The translations under genes were made by a program, and so were the position numbers. Shown here one piece after another: positions 1-7,923 of a stretch of DNA of 64,000 nt. The notes beneath the pieces are model-generated. The model had not been told where the DNA came from. It saw only the letters and a program-made list of their open reading frames with translations, and searched no databases. The stretch's first letter is position 1; the number at the start of each line of letters is the position of its first letter. Origin of the DNA: an uncultured Desulfovibrionaceae bacterium (lineage in GTDB: Bacteria > Desulfobacterota > Desulfovibrionia > Desulfovibrionales > Desulfovibrionaceae); assembly GCA_949299515.1 (NCBI GenBank), contig CASGAP010000011.1, positions 62,001 through 126,000 of the forward strand, written 5' to 3'.

Positions 1-1
1 C

Positions 2-763
2 GCCCAGCGCCCGCTCTTTCAGTCCGCACCGCTCATCGGTTTTGTCGGCATGGCTGTCTGCGCCTCTTTGCTTCCCATTCCGGGAGTATCCCAAGGATTG
101 CCGTACATGGGCGATATGCTGGTATATTTTTATCTGCTGCAGCTGCCTGCCGTGGCTCTTATGATTGCCGGCTCATCTTCCAGCTCTCCTTTCGGAACCT
201 TGGGCTTTTCACGCGAAATGACCTTAATGTTTGCTTATGAAATTCCGCTTCTTATGATAATCCTGGCTGTTGCCATGAAAGTCGGAGGCACAAATTTTGC
301 GGAATTTTCCCTCATGAACATTATCGGCTATCAGGAAGAAAACGGACAGTTCATCACCAACTGGGTCATGCTGCCGGCGTTTATCGCCTACCTTTTCTTT
401 CTGCCGGGCACCATGGGCGTTCCGCCTTTTGACATTCCGGAAGCGGAAACCGAAATCATCGAAGGCCCGCTCCTTGAATATTCCGGTGCCAGCCTGGCGC
501 TTTTTCAGCTTACCGGCGCAATTAAAAATATTGTGGTGCTCGGCTTCGGGGTCGTGATTTTCTTTCCCATGACGCTGGGCAGCAATATTGTTGTCAATAT
601 TTTGTGGTTTGCGGTAAAATGCTTTATTCTGATGCTTATTTCCTGCACATTTGTAAAATCTGCGACAGGCCGTTTCAGAATAGAACAGGCTTTCGGCTTT
701 TATCTTAAAATCCCCGCTGTTTTGGCAGCAATCAGCCTTATATTGGTATGGCTTGACTTCTAG
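2..763 (+). CDS. cooK: Coo hydrogenase membrane subunit CooK (NuoH/EchB-like), 5' end missing
   Basis: Integral membrane subunit of an energy-converting [NiFe] hydrogenase, homologous to NuoH of complex I and EchB; it couples H2 evolution to ion translocation. The frame is open from base 2 to the stop at 763, so the N-terminus lies outside the window; the first internal ATG is at 50. At least 253 residues are visible, rich in hydrophobic segments, with the NuoH-type acidic loop 'PFDIPEAETEIIEGPLLEYS' that lies near the quinone site in complex I. It is followed after 8 bases by cooL. The order K-L-X-U-H-hypA-cooF matches the Coo cluster described in Desulfovibrio and Rhodospirillum rather than the Ech order A-B-C-D-E-F. 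cooM would be expected just upstream. Confidence 0.88.
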   Translation, partial: AQRPLFQSAPLIGFVGMAVCASLLPIPGVSQGLPYMGDMLVYFYLLQLPAVALMIAGSSSSSPFGTLGFSREMTLMFAYEIPLLMIILAVAMKVGGTNFAEFSLMNIIGYQEENGQFITNWVMLPAFIAYLFFLPGTMGVPPFDIPEAETEIIEGPLLEYSGASLALFQLTGAIKNIVVLGFGVVIFFPMTLGSNIVVNILWFAVKCFILMLISCTFVKSATGRFRIEQAFGFYLKIPAVLAAISLILVWLDF

Positions 764-771
764 GAGAACAT

Positions 772-1242
772 ATGAGTTTCTTAAACAATATAGCAACCAA
801 ATCCCCCTGGCTTTTCAGAATTAATGCCGGCTCCTGCAACGGCTGCGACGTGGAACTTGCCACAACGGCCTTTATTCCCCGCTTTGACGTGGAACGCCTC
901 GGCTGCAAATACTGCGGCAGCCCGCGCCATGCGGACATTGTGCTTATCACCGGCCCGCTTACGCTCAAAATCAAAGACCAGGTACTCAAAGTCTGGAATG
1001 AAATTCCCGAACCCAAAGTTACCGTTGCCGTGGGCATATGCCCTATCAGCGGCGGCGTTTTCAAAGGCGGTCATACCATTGAAGGCCCCATTGACAGATA
1101 CCTGCCCGTGGACGTCAACGTTCCCGGCTGTCCGCCGCGACCCCAGGCCATTATGGAAGGTATTCTGCTTGCCAAAGAAATCTGGCTGAAACGCATTGAA
1201 GAAGCTGAACGCAAAGGAGCCCGCCATGTTCAAATTTCTTAA
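772..1242 (+). CDS. cooL: Coo hydrogenase small subunit CooL (NuoB/EchC-like)
   Basis: Electron-transfer small subunit of the membrane-bound [NiFe] hydrogenase, carrying the proximal [4Fe-4S] cluster beside the NiFe site of CooH. The 156-residue protein has the NuoB-family cysteine pattern: 'SCNGCDVE' near residue 20, then 'GICPISGG' and 'PGCPPRP'. This is the length expected for the family. GGAG-type spacing ('aggagaacat') precedes the ATG at 772. The gene overlaps the start of cooX by 17 bases, which suggests translational coupling. Confidence 0.92.
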   Translation: MSFLNNIATKSPWLFRINAGSCNGCDVELATTAFIPRFDVERLGCKYCGSPRHADIVLITGPLTLKIKDQVLKVWNEIPEPKVTVAVGICPISGGVFKGGHTIEGPIDRYLPVDVNVPGCPPRPQAIMEGILLAKEIWLKRIEEAERKGARHVQIS

Positions 1243-1756
1243 AGTGCTGGCAAGAAATATCCTGCAGGGCCCCGCAACGGAAGCGTTTCCCCTGCAGCCC
1301 GCCCCCACTCCCGAAAGATTTCGCGGCCGCATTACCATAAACCCGGATTTATGCGTAGGCTGCGGCATATGCAAGCACGTCTGCAGCGGCGATGCCATCC
1401 GCATAATCCCCAACGAAGAAAAAACAGGCTACCACTACACTGTCTGGTACAATTCCTGCTGCCTCTGCGGTTCCTGCAGATATTACTGCCCCACCAAGGC
1501 CATATCCATGACCAACAACTGGCACAATTCCCACAAGCAGGAAGATAAATTCAAAATGGCCGAACACCATTTTATCCCTTATCTCAAATGCGACGGCTGC
1601 GGCGCTCCCATACGCCTGCTCCCCCCGCACCTTGCCACCAGAATTTATGCGCACAGCCCGGTTGACATCGAAAAAATTATCAGGCTCTGCCCCAGCTGCC
1701 GTCAAATAGCCACGGCCGAACGACAAGGAGAACTCAATGAGTCAAACCCAGAATAA
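1226..1756 (+). CDS. cooX: Coo hydrogenase ferredoxin-like subunit CooX
   Basis: Polyferredoxin subunit that passes electrons to the CooL/CooH module, homologous to NuoI, HycF and EchF. The 176-residue protein shows two [4Fe-4S] motifs, 'CVGCGICKHVC' and 'CCLCGSCRYYCP'. A further CxxC pair ('CDGCG' and 'CPSC') near the C-terminus looks like a small zinc or extra cluster site. I chose the ATG at 1226, inside the end of cooL, because AAAGGAG at 1213-1219 is well placed; an in-frame start at 1196 has no such site. It overlaps cooU by 20 bases. Confidence 0.88.
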   Translation: MFKFLKVLARNILQGPATEAFPLQPAPTPERFRGRITINPDLCVGCGICKHVCSGDAIRIIPNEEKTGYHYTVWYNSCCLCGSCRYYCPTKAISMTNNWHNSHKQEDKFKMAEHHFIPYLKCDGCGAPIRLLPPHLATRIYAHSPVDIEKIIRLCPSCRQIATAERQGELNESNPE

Positions 1757-2381
1757 CACCATTGATTTAATTAAAGATACATTTGCAAAAACGGCATTTG
1801 CGCCGCTTTCCTGGACAACCAACGATTACGGCAACTTCTATGCCTGGCTCAAGCTTGACAGCCCTGCCCAGCTCACCGAAGCAGCCCATGTCCTCCAAAG
1901 CCTGAACGCGCGCCTTTGCACCGTTACCGCCTACACCGAAGACCGTTCCAATGAGGCAAAACAGCAGGCCATTGCCTACCATTTCGCCATTAAAAGCATA
2001 TTGTTCTGCGTTACCGTTCAAATTTACGACAAAGAAACACTGGAACCTCTTGCCGTTCCTTCCATAACCGCATATTTCAGAAATGCCGACTGGAACGAAC
2101 GGGAATTTATGGAAATGTACAACATAAAAATCATTGATCACCCCAACCCGAAACGCCTGTTTTTGGACGAACGCCTGGACGCCGGCATCATGACGCAGCT
2201 TATTCCGTTTTCTTCCATGGTTCACGGCACCGGTAGCAAAAACCTTTGGGAACAGGTTATGCTCGAAAAAATGGGGTATGTGCCCGAAAGCTATAAACAA
2301 GTCCTGCACGAACCAGCCTTTACCAAAGTCGAAGAAACCCAAAAAGAAGCTCCCAAGTCCCAAACCGCAGAAAAGGAATAA
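1737..2381 (+). CDS. cooU: Coo hydrogenase subunit CooU (NuoC/EchD-like)
   Basis: 30-kDa-type structural subunit of the hydrogenase, homologous to NuoC and EchD, expected to sit on the large subunit CooH. The 214-residue protein contains the family core 'DWNEREFMEMYNIKIIDHPN' followed by 'PKRLFLDE'. Its tail (about residue 190 on) is charged and probably disordered. It overlaps cooX and is 2 bases ahead of cooH, so it is clearly in one operon. Assignment rests on the DWxERExxxxxGI-like signature plus position in the cluster. Confidence 0.87.
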   Translation: MSQTQNNTIDLIKDTFAKTAFAPLSWTTNDYGNFYAWLKLDSPAQLTEAAHVLQSLNARLCTVTAYTEDRSNEAKQQAIAYHFAIKSILFCVTVQIYDKETLEPLAVPSITAYFRNADWNEREFMEMYNIKIIDHPNPKRLFLDERLDAGIMTQLIPFSSMVHGTGSKNLWEQVMLEKMGYVPESYKQVLHEPAFTKVEETQKEAPKSQTAEKE

Positions 2382-2383
2382 GT

Positions 2384-3484
2384 ATGGAAACCAAACCGCA
2401 AGAAACAAAAAGTTTTTCTCTTCCGTTAGGGCCTATCCACGTTGCGCTTGAAGAGCCTATGTATTTTAAACTGGAACTGGAGGGCGAACGGGTCAAACAC
2501 GTAGACATAACTTCCGGCCACGTGCACCGCGGCATGGAACTGCTCGCCACAAAACGCAACTTTTTCCAAAATGTGGTTCTGACCGAACGCGTCTGCTCCC
2601 TCTGCTCCAACAGCCACCCCCTGACCTACTGCCTTGCCGTCGAAAACCTTGCCGGCATCAAAGTTTCCCCAAAGGCGCAGGCTCTTCGCGTTTTGGCCGA
2701 AGAAATCAAACGCACGGCGTCCCACCTTTTCAACGTAGCGATTTTGGCACATATTATCGGATACAAATCCCTGTTCATGCACGTTATGGAAGTGCGCGAA
2801 ATCATGCAGGACGTTAAAGAAACCGTTTACGGCAACCGTATGGACCTTGCCGCCAACTGCATAGGCGGCGTAAAATATTCCGTAAACCTTGAACTGATAG
2901 AATTTATTGAAAAAAGCCTGGCACGCACGGAAAAACACATTAAAGAAATCGTGGATATCTACGCCGGCGACAAAATGATTCTTACCCGTACCAAAAACGT
3001 TGGCCGCATAAGCGCGGAAGACGTGGCAAAATACGGTTTGGTCGGCCCGGTGGCGCGCGGCAGCAACGTACAGATCGACACACGCAAAGACGCACCGTAC
3101 CTTATATACGGCCAGCTGGATTTCGACATGATTACCGAAACAGGCTGCGACGTCCATTCCCGCGCCATGGTACGGCTTAGGGAAACCCTGGAATCCATAA
3201 AAATTATCAAGCAAATCCTGCGCAATATCCCGGAAGGCGAACTCAGCACCCTGCTGCCGCACATTCCCGCAGGCGAAGCCATGGCGCGTTCCGAAGCACC
3301 GCGCGGCGAACTTTTCTATTACGTGCGCACGGACGGAACGGATATGCCTCTGCGCCTGAAATGGCGCGTTCCTTCCTATATGAACTGGGACGCCCTTGAA
3401 GTGATGATGAAAGACTGCGAAGTTGCGGACGTTTCGCTTATCGTCAACAGCATAGACCCCTGCGTATCCTGCACAGAGAGATAA
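2384..3484 (+). CDS. cooH: Coo hydrogenase large (NiFe) subunit CooH
   Basis: Catalytic subunit that reduces protons to H2 at a NiFe(CN)2CO centre; homologous to NuoD and EchE. The 366-residue protein has both nickel-binding pairs: 'ERVCSLCSNSHPL' in the N-terminal part and 'DPCVSCTER' as the last nine residues (Cys360 and Cys363). The protein ends three residues after the last ligand cysteine, so the C-terminal peptide removed by maturation proteases in most [NiFe] hydrogenases is absent, as known for Coo/Ech types. hypA follows after one base and hypF lies at 50.2 kb, so NiFe maturation genes are in the same window. Confidence 0.93.
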   Translation: METKPQETKSFSLPLGPIHVALEEPMYFKLELEGERVKHVDITSGHVHRGMELLATKRNFFQNVVLTERVCSLCSNSHPLTYCLAVENLAGIKVSPKAQALRVLAEEIKRTASHLFNVAILAHIIGYKSLFMHVMEVREIMQDVKETVYGNRMDLAANCIGGVKYSVNLELIEFIEKSLARTEKHIKEIVDIYAGDKMILTRTKNVGRISAEDVAKYGLVGPVARGSNVQIDTRKDAPYLIYGQLDFDMITETGCDVHSRAMVRLRETLESIKIIKQILRNIPEGELSTLLPHIPAGEAMARSEAPRGELFYYVRTDGTDMPLRLKWRVPSYMNWDALEVMMKDCEVADVSLIVNSIDPCVSCTER

Positions 3485-3485
3485 T

Positions 3486-3839
3486 ATGCACGAAACCGTT
3501 ATTGCTTCTTCCCTGCTCAAAATTATTCTTGAAGAAGCAAACAAGCAAAAAAAGCCTGTGCTGGTTGACCAAGTCCACCTGAAAATCGGACTGCTCAGCT
3601 GCATAGAACCGCAGACAGTGCAGGGCTGTTTTGAAATTCTGGCAGAAAACACGGCCGCAGCAAACGCAGAACTCATCATTGAACGGCTTCCGCTGCAGGG
3701 TTTTTGCAAAGACTGCAAAAAACAGATAACAACACAGAAACGGCACTTTGCCTGTCCGCACTGCCAAAGCAGCAGCACAGAATGGCAGGGCGGCAGCGAA
3801 ATGCTGATTGCTTCCATAAAAGTTCATGAAACAGAATGA
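3486..3839 (+). CDS. hypA: Hydrogenase nickel insertion protein HypA
   Basis: Nickel chaperone that delivers Ni to the hydrogenase large subunit. The 117-residue protein begins 'MHETVIASSLL', with His2 as the conserved Ni ligand. It carries the zinc-binding CxxC pairs 'CKDCKK' and 'CPHC' in the C-terminal half. It directly follows cooH, as in the Desulfovibrio coo cluster, so it is probably dedicated to this enzyme. Its stop at 3839 is 8 bases before the cooF start. Confidence 0.93.
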   Translation: MHETVIASSLLKIILEEANKQKKPVLVDQVHLKIGLLSCIEPQTVQGCFEILAENTAAANAELIIERLPLQGFCKDCKKQITTQKRHFACPHCQSSSTEWQGGSEMLIASIKVHETE

Positions 3840-3847
3840 GGACAACC

Positions 3848-4510
3848 ATGCCACAACAGTATATAATCTACGCTGACTCAGACAAATGCCGCGGCTGCAA
3901 AAAATGCGAACTTGCCTGCATAGCCTCCCATAACGGCGTTACCATCAAAGAAGCGGCAAAACTGCGCAAAGACCATGAACCGCGCGTGCACGTTGTAAAA
4001 ACCGACACACTGAAAATGCCGGTGCAGTGCCGCCAATGCGAACAGGCGCCCTGTGCCCTTGCCTGCCCCACACACGCCCTTATTCAAAACAACGACGGCA
4101 AAGTTGTCATGCGCACGGAATTCTGCGCAGGCTGCGGACTGTGCGTCATGGCCTGTCCGTACGGCGCCATCAGCAAAACCTTTGTGGAAACAACGGAAGA
4201 CGAGAAAAAACGCCTGGAACGCAAAGACCCGCGCCTTATTGCCGTACGCTGCGACCTTTGCGAACAGTGGCGCAAAAACGAAGACAAAGAAGTCAGCGCC
4301 TGTGTGGAAGCCTGTGCTTTCGGCGCCCTGCGCATGATGCCTCTTGAAGAATACCGCGCATTAATGGCAGGCGGTGCCCTGTCCCATACCACGCTTGAAA
4401 AATCCGCAGAGGAAAAAGCGCAAAACACCGAACAGGAACAAACGCAAACACCGTCCCCCGCGGTTTCGGAAACAAATGCAGACAGCGAAAAACCTGCCGA
4501 AAACCAATAA
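3848..4510 (+). CDS. cooF: Four-cluster ferredoxin CooF
   Basis: Iron-sulfur electron carrier, in Coo systems the link between CO dehydrogenase and the hydrogenase. The 220-residue protein has four cysteine motifs of the CooF/HydN/DmsB type: 'CRGCKKCELAC', 'CRQCEQAPCALACPT', 'CAGCGLCVMACPYG' and 'CDLC' with a later 'CVEAC'. A C-terminal tail of about 45 residues is rich in E, Q, T, P and lacks cysteines. The ATG at 3848 is preferred over one 12 bases upstream because AGGA precedes it. No cooS (CO dehydrogenase) is present downstream in the window, so its electron source here is not shown. Confidence 0.88.
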   Translation: MPQQYIIYADSDKCRGCKKCELACIASHNGVTIKEAAKLRKDHEPRVHVVKTDTLKMPVQCRQCEQAPCALACPTHALIQNNDGKVVMRTEFCAGCGLCVMACPYGAISKTFVETTEDEKKRLERKDPRLIAVRCDLCEQWRKNEDKEVSACVEACAFGALRMMPLEEYRALMAGGALSHTTLEKSAEEKAQNTEQEQTQTPSPAVSETNADSEKPAENQ

Positions 4511-4584
4511 AAGGTTTTTCCGAATAGAACAAAATACAGTATAATTTCTCAACGATATCTTACAGTATTTTCAGCCGCCCTCTT

Positions 4585-4613
4585 AAGAACACCCCAGCGG
4601 GTGTTCTTTTTTT
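4585..4613 (+). terminator. Rho-independent terminator of the coo operon
   Basis: Stem GAACACCC / GGGTGTTC with loop CAGC (4587-4606) followed by seven T. It lies about 75 bases after the cooF stop. Confidence 0.9.
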
Positions 4614-4679
4614 ATAAAAAATTCTAATTATAAAGTTTTCGGTACAAAAATATGCCGTTTGTCTTGGGCAAAGCATAAT

Positions 4680-4891
4680 TTACATTTTTGTAACAATATT
4701 CAAAAATACAGATTAATACTATTCATTACATTTTTGTAACAAATATAAAAAGAAAAATATACTAATATTACAATAAATTACATATATTTTAAATTAAAAA
4801 AATATTTTTTTTACTTTTTTGCTATTTTTTCTTGCTTTTTGTCACGGAAAAACTTATAGTACTTTTCAGGGAAATTTTACAATTTTGTTAC
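4680..4891 (+). promoter_or_regulatory. AT-rich control region with repeated TTAC-N6-GTAA dyads and a sigma-70-like promoter
   Basis: Two identical dyads TTACATTTTTGTAAC lie at 4680-4694 and 4726-4740, 46 bases centre to centre. A looser copy (TTAC-AATTTT-GTTAC) is at 4877-4891. The half-site spacing resembles CRP/FNR-family operators but the half-site differs from the textbook ones. A promoter TTGCTT (4832-4837), 17-base spacer, TATAGT (4855-4860) sits between the dyads and the gene at 4902, giving a leader of about 35 bases with GGAG as ribosome site. Which regulator binds is unknown. Confidence 0.5.
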
Positions 4892-4901
4892 GGAGATTTA
4901 T

Positions 4902-6536
4902 ATGTCACAATTAAAAAACAATGACGTTTTGGGTACTACCAACCGCGGCAATATCTGCGAATCCGGGCTATGCTCTCTCTGTAAAGCAGACTGCCAGGGC
5001 AAATGCGAAACCTGGCTCGGTTCCATGAAAGGCCGCGATATTCTCTATCCTCGCGATTTTGGCCTCGTTACGGCAGGCTCCGACAATCTGAGCCCTGTCG
5101 GCGTATCATACAATGCCATAAAAATTCAAGGCAACCTCTACGGAGCAAAAGGTGCGGACACCAAAGTTGCCAAAACAGGCGACACGCTCTTTACCGACGT
5201 AAACCTTGAAACTAAAATCGGCCAAAAGAAACAAATTACCTGTAAATACCCCGTAATGACCGGCGCTTTGGGTTCAACCTTTGTTGCTGCCAAATACTGG
5301 AATTCCTTTGCGACAGGCTGTGCGCTCTGCGGCGTGCCCGTTGTAGTGGGTGAAAACGTTGTTGGTGTTGACAAAAAAGCCGAAATTGTAAACGGACGCA
5401 TTAAAAAAGCTCCCGAACTGGAACGCCGCATTGACGGCTATCTCCGCTACAGCGACGGCTACGGCGCAATTATCGTGCAGCTTAACGTCGAAGATACCAG
5501 AAACGGCGTTGCCGAATACGTTGCAGAAAAATATGCCGATAAAGTTATCATTGAACTTAAATGGGGTCAGGGCGCAAAAAATATCGGCGGCGAAATCCAA
5601 GTTAACGACATCGAATATGCCCGCTTCCTCAAACAGCGCGGCTACCTCGTAGACCCCGACCCGACCCTTCCCGAAATAGAAGCAGCATACAAAGCCGGCG
5701 CAATCAGCCACTTTGCCCGTCACAGCCGCTTAGGCTACACTGCCCTGAACAGCGCGGAACAAGTCAGAAAGAATTTTGCCGCACAGGTAAGCTATCTCCG
5801 TAAACTGGGCTTTAAATCCATTTCCTTAAAAACCGGTTCCTACGGAATGGAAGCCCTTGCCCTTGCCCTGCGCCTTGCCAGCGAATACAAACTTGACTTG
5901 CTCACCATTGACGGTTCCGGCGGCGGTACCGGCATGAGCCCCTGGGATATGATGGAAAACTGGGGCGTTCCGAGCATTCTTCTGCACTCAAAAGTTTACG
6001 AGTACGCCAGCATTCTGGCCGCCCACGGCAAAAAAGTTCCGGATCTTGCCCTTGCCGGCGGTTTTGCCAAACCCAGCCAAATCTTCAAAGGTCTTGCCCT
6101 CTGCGCTCCCTATGCAAAACTTATCTGTATGGGCCGCGGCATGATGATTCCGGGCTTCCTCGGCGCAAACATCGAAGGCGCCCTCCATCCGGAACGCCGT
6201 GCGGAAGTTTGCGGCAACTGGGACAGCCTGCCAAAAACAGTCAGCGAAATCGGTACCTCCGCCGAAACGATTTTTGCAGGTTACCATTCCCTTGAAGCAA
6301 AACTCGGCAAAGACGAAATGAAGAAAATCCCCTACGGTGCCATTGCCATGTGGACGAACCTCGACCGTATCGGCGCAGGTCTGCAGCAGCTTATGGCCGG
6401 CGCACGCAAGTTCACCATGGCTGACATTGCCCGTACCGACATTGCAACCGTCAACCGCGAAACCGAAAGAGAAACCGGTATTCCGTTCATTACGGAAGTC
6501 AATGACGAAACCGCAAAAAATATCCTCGTCGGATAA
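4902..6536 (+). CDS. FMN-binding glutamate synthase-like protein (stand-alone synthase domain)
   Basis: The 544-residue protein matches the FMN/iron-sulfur synthase domain of glutamate synthase large subunits, without the glutamine amidotransferase domain. Recognisable segments include 'TIDGSGGGTGMSPWDMM' (flavin phosphate region) and 'DLALAGGFAKPSQIFKGLALCA'. Such stand-alone proteins are common in sulfate reducers and archaea; the exact substrate is often unproven. The N-terminus has an unusual cluster of five cysteines between residues 19 and 35 ('CESGLCSLCKADCQGKCETW') that could hold a metal or Fe-S centre. It is monocistronic, with its own promoter region and terminator. Confidence 0.8.
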   Translation: MSQLKNNDVLGTTNRGNICESGLCSLCKADCQGKCETWLGSMKGRDILYPRDFGLVTAGSDNLSPVGVSYNAIKIQGNLYGAKGADTKVAKTGDTLFTDVNLETKIGQKKQITCKYPVMTGALGSTFVAAKYWNSFATGCALCGVPVVVGENVVGVDKKAEIVNGRIKKAPELERRIDGYLRYSDGYGAIIVQLNVEDTRNGVAEYVAEKYADKVIIELKWGQGAKNIGGEIQVNDIEYARFLKQRGYLVDPDPTLPEIEAAYKAGAISHFARHSRLGYTALNSAEQVRKNFAAQVSYLRKLGFKSISLKTGSYGMEALALALRLASEYKLDLLTIDGSGGGTGMSPWDMMENWGVPSILLHSKVYEYASILAAHGKKVPDLALAGGFAKPSQIFKGLALCAPYAKLICMGRGMMIPGFLGANIEGALHPERRAEVCGNWDSLPKTVSEIGTSAETIFAGYHSLEAKLGKDEMKKIPYGAIAMWTNLDRIGAGLQQLMAGARKFTMADIARTDIATVNRETERETGIPFITEVNDETAKNILVG

Positions 6537-6560
6537 CCGCGACATAATCAATGAGTTCAG

Positions 6561-6589
6561 AAAGACCGTCCGCAGGGACGGTCTTTTTA
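6561..6589 (+). terminator. Rho-independent terminator after the glutamate synthase-like gene
   Basis: Stem GACCGTCC / GGACGGTC with loop GCAG (6564-6583), extended by AAA/TTT pairing and ending in a T run. Confidence 0.9.
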
Positions 6590-6595
6590 TTTCTG

Positions 6596-6625
6596 TTGAC
6601 AAGTATTTTCTCTTAGGATTAATAT
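6596..6625 (+). promoter_or_regulatory. Candidate sigma-70 promoter of the glycosyltransferase operon
   Basis: TTGACA at 6596-6601, 18-base spacer, TAATAT at 6620-6625. Transcription would start almost exactly at the ATG at 6631, giving a leaderless or nearly leaderless message. No other promoter-like sequence is seen between the preceding terminator and the gene. Confidence 0.5.
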
Positions 6626-6630
6626 AGTGC

Positions 6631-7914
6631 ATGAAAAAATTTCTTGTTGTGCAGCTGGCCCGTTTCGGGGACATTATCCAAAGCAAACGCCTTATCCTTG
6701 CCCTTTCGGCGCAGGGAGAAACAACACTGCTGACGGATAATTCCCTGCTTGCCCTTGCACAGACAGTCTATCCCGGTATCCGCTGCATAGGACTGCAGGC
6801 AAGCTTCAGCACAGCGGCTCAAGTCTGGCAGGAAAACCGCAAAATTTTTGAAATTCTCCAAAAAGAACAGTTTGATGCGGTATATTGCCTGAATTATTCC
6901 CCTCTCTGTCAAGCCATAAATACGCTTTTTCCGCCGGAAATACTGCGGGGCTATTCCCGTCACAACGGCTTTGGCCGACAGTCCGCATGGGTAAAAATGG
7001 CTTTCCGCTGGCTTGCCAACAGAAAAAAAACACCGATTAACCTTGTGGATTTTTGGGGAATGCTTGCGGATTCTCCCTATCCGGCAGACAGCGTAAACCC
7101 CAAAGCACACGGCAAAGGCGGCGGGCTCGGCATTGTCCTTTCCGGACAAAATGCCAGGCGTTCCCTGTCTCCGCAAATTTACGCAAAAATCATTCCCATT
7201 GTATATCAGCGCCTGCTCAAAGAAAACAAACTGCAGGACAGCAGCATTTTTCTGCTGGGCACCAAAAAGGAAGAAGCTTTTGCCAAAGAACTCCTATGCT
7301 GTCTGCCTAACTCCCTGACAGCAGCAGTAAAAAACCTTGCGGGCAAAACAAATTTTACGGATTTGCGGGAAATTCTGCAAAACCTCGAACTGCTCCTGTC
7401 GCCGGATACGGGCACTATCCATTTTGCGGCCCATTTGGGAACACCGACAGAAGGATTTTATCTTTCTTCCGCCAACTTATTTGAAACAGGCCCCTACGGA
7501 GAAGGCCACTGCATTTGGCAGGCACAGACCCCCTGCAGCCCGTGCAGGGAATTTCAGCACTGCCGGCACATCGAAAACGGGAAACCGGAATGCCTGACAG
7601 GCTTTGCACACCCGCACTTTCTTTATCATCTCCTGCATAAACGATTTGACGGTAAAAGCCTTGAACACAAGGCTCTGCACAATGTTTTCCCCTATTTTTC
7701 CGGCTTTGGGGAAGCAAACGGCTTTTCTGCCTTTTTATCATGGCAAAGTCCCGTAAAACTTGCTCAAGACATAACCCGCGAAAAAGACAGGCATATTCTG
7801 GAAAATTACTGCGCAGGCCAAAAAGATACAAACCCTGCCATGAAGCTGCACAATATTCAGGATAATGCCATTTTCACGGAAACAGACTGGATACTGCCGC
7901 AGCTGCGTCCTTAG
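6631..7914 (+). CDS. Glycosyltransferase family 9 (heptosyltransferase-like)
   Basis: The N-terminus 'MKKFLVVQLARFGDIIQSKR' is the typical GT9 opening (lipopolysaccharide heptosyltransferase family). The donor-site signature is present in the C-terminal half as 'SPDTGTIHFAAHLGTP'. At 427 residues it is longer than the usual ~350, with a C-terminal extension beyond a cysteine group ('CSPCREFQHC'). The ATG at 6631 is fixed by the family N-terminus. It is followed 9 bases later by another glycosyltransferase, so the pair probably builds one glycan, in LPS or on flagellin; which one cannot be told from sequence. Confidence 0.8.
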   Translation: MKKFLVVQLARFGDIIQSKRLILALSAQGETTLLTDNSLLALAQTVYPGIRCIGLQASFSTAAQVWQENRKIFEILQKEQFDAVYCLNYSPLCQAINTLFPPEILRGYSRHNGFGRQSAWVKMAFRWLANRKKTPINLVDFWGMLADSPYPADSVNPKAHGKGGGLGIVLSGQNARRSLSPQIYAKIIPIVYQRLLKENKLQDSSIFLLGTKKEEAFAKELLCCLPNSLTAAVKNLAGKTNFTDLREILQNLELLLSPDTGTIHFAAHLGTPTEGFYLSSANLFETGPYGEGHCIWQAQTPCSPCREFQHCRHIENGKPECLTGFAHPHFLYHLLHKRFDGKSLEHKALHNVFPYFSGFGEANGFSAFLSWQSPVKLAQDITREKDRHILENYCAGQKDTNPAMKLHNIQDNAIFTETDWILPQLRP

Positions 7915-7923
7915 GTACCGACT

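Noticed and set aside
1..4510. Ech hydrogenase (echA-F) assignment
   Set aside because: Gene order (ferredoxin-like subunit third, hypA and four-cluster ferredoxin after the large subunit) fits Coo, not Ech.
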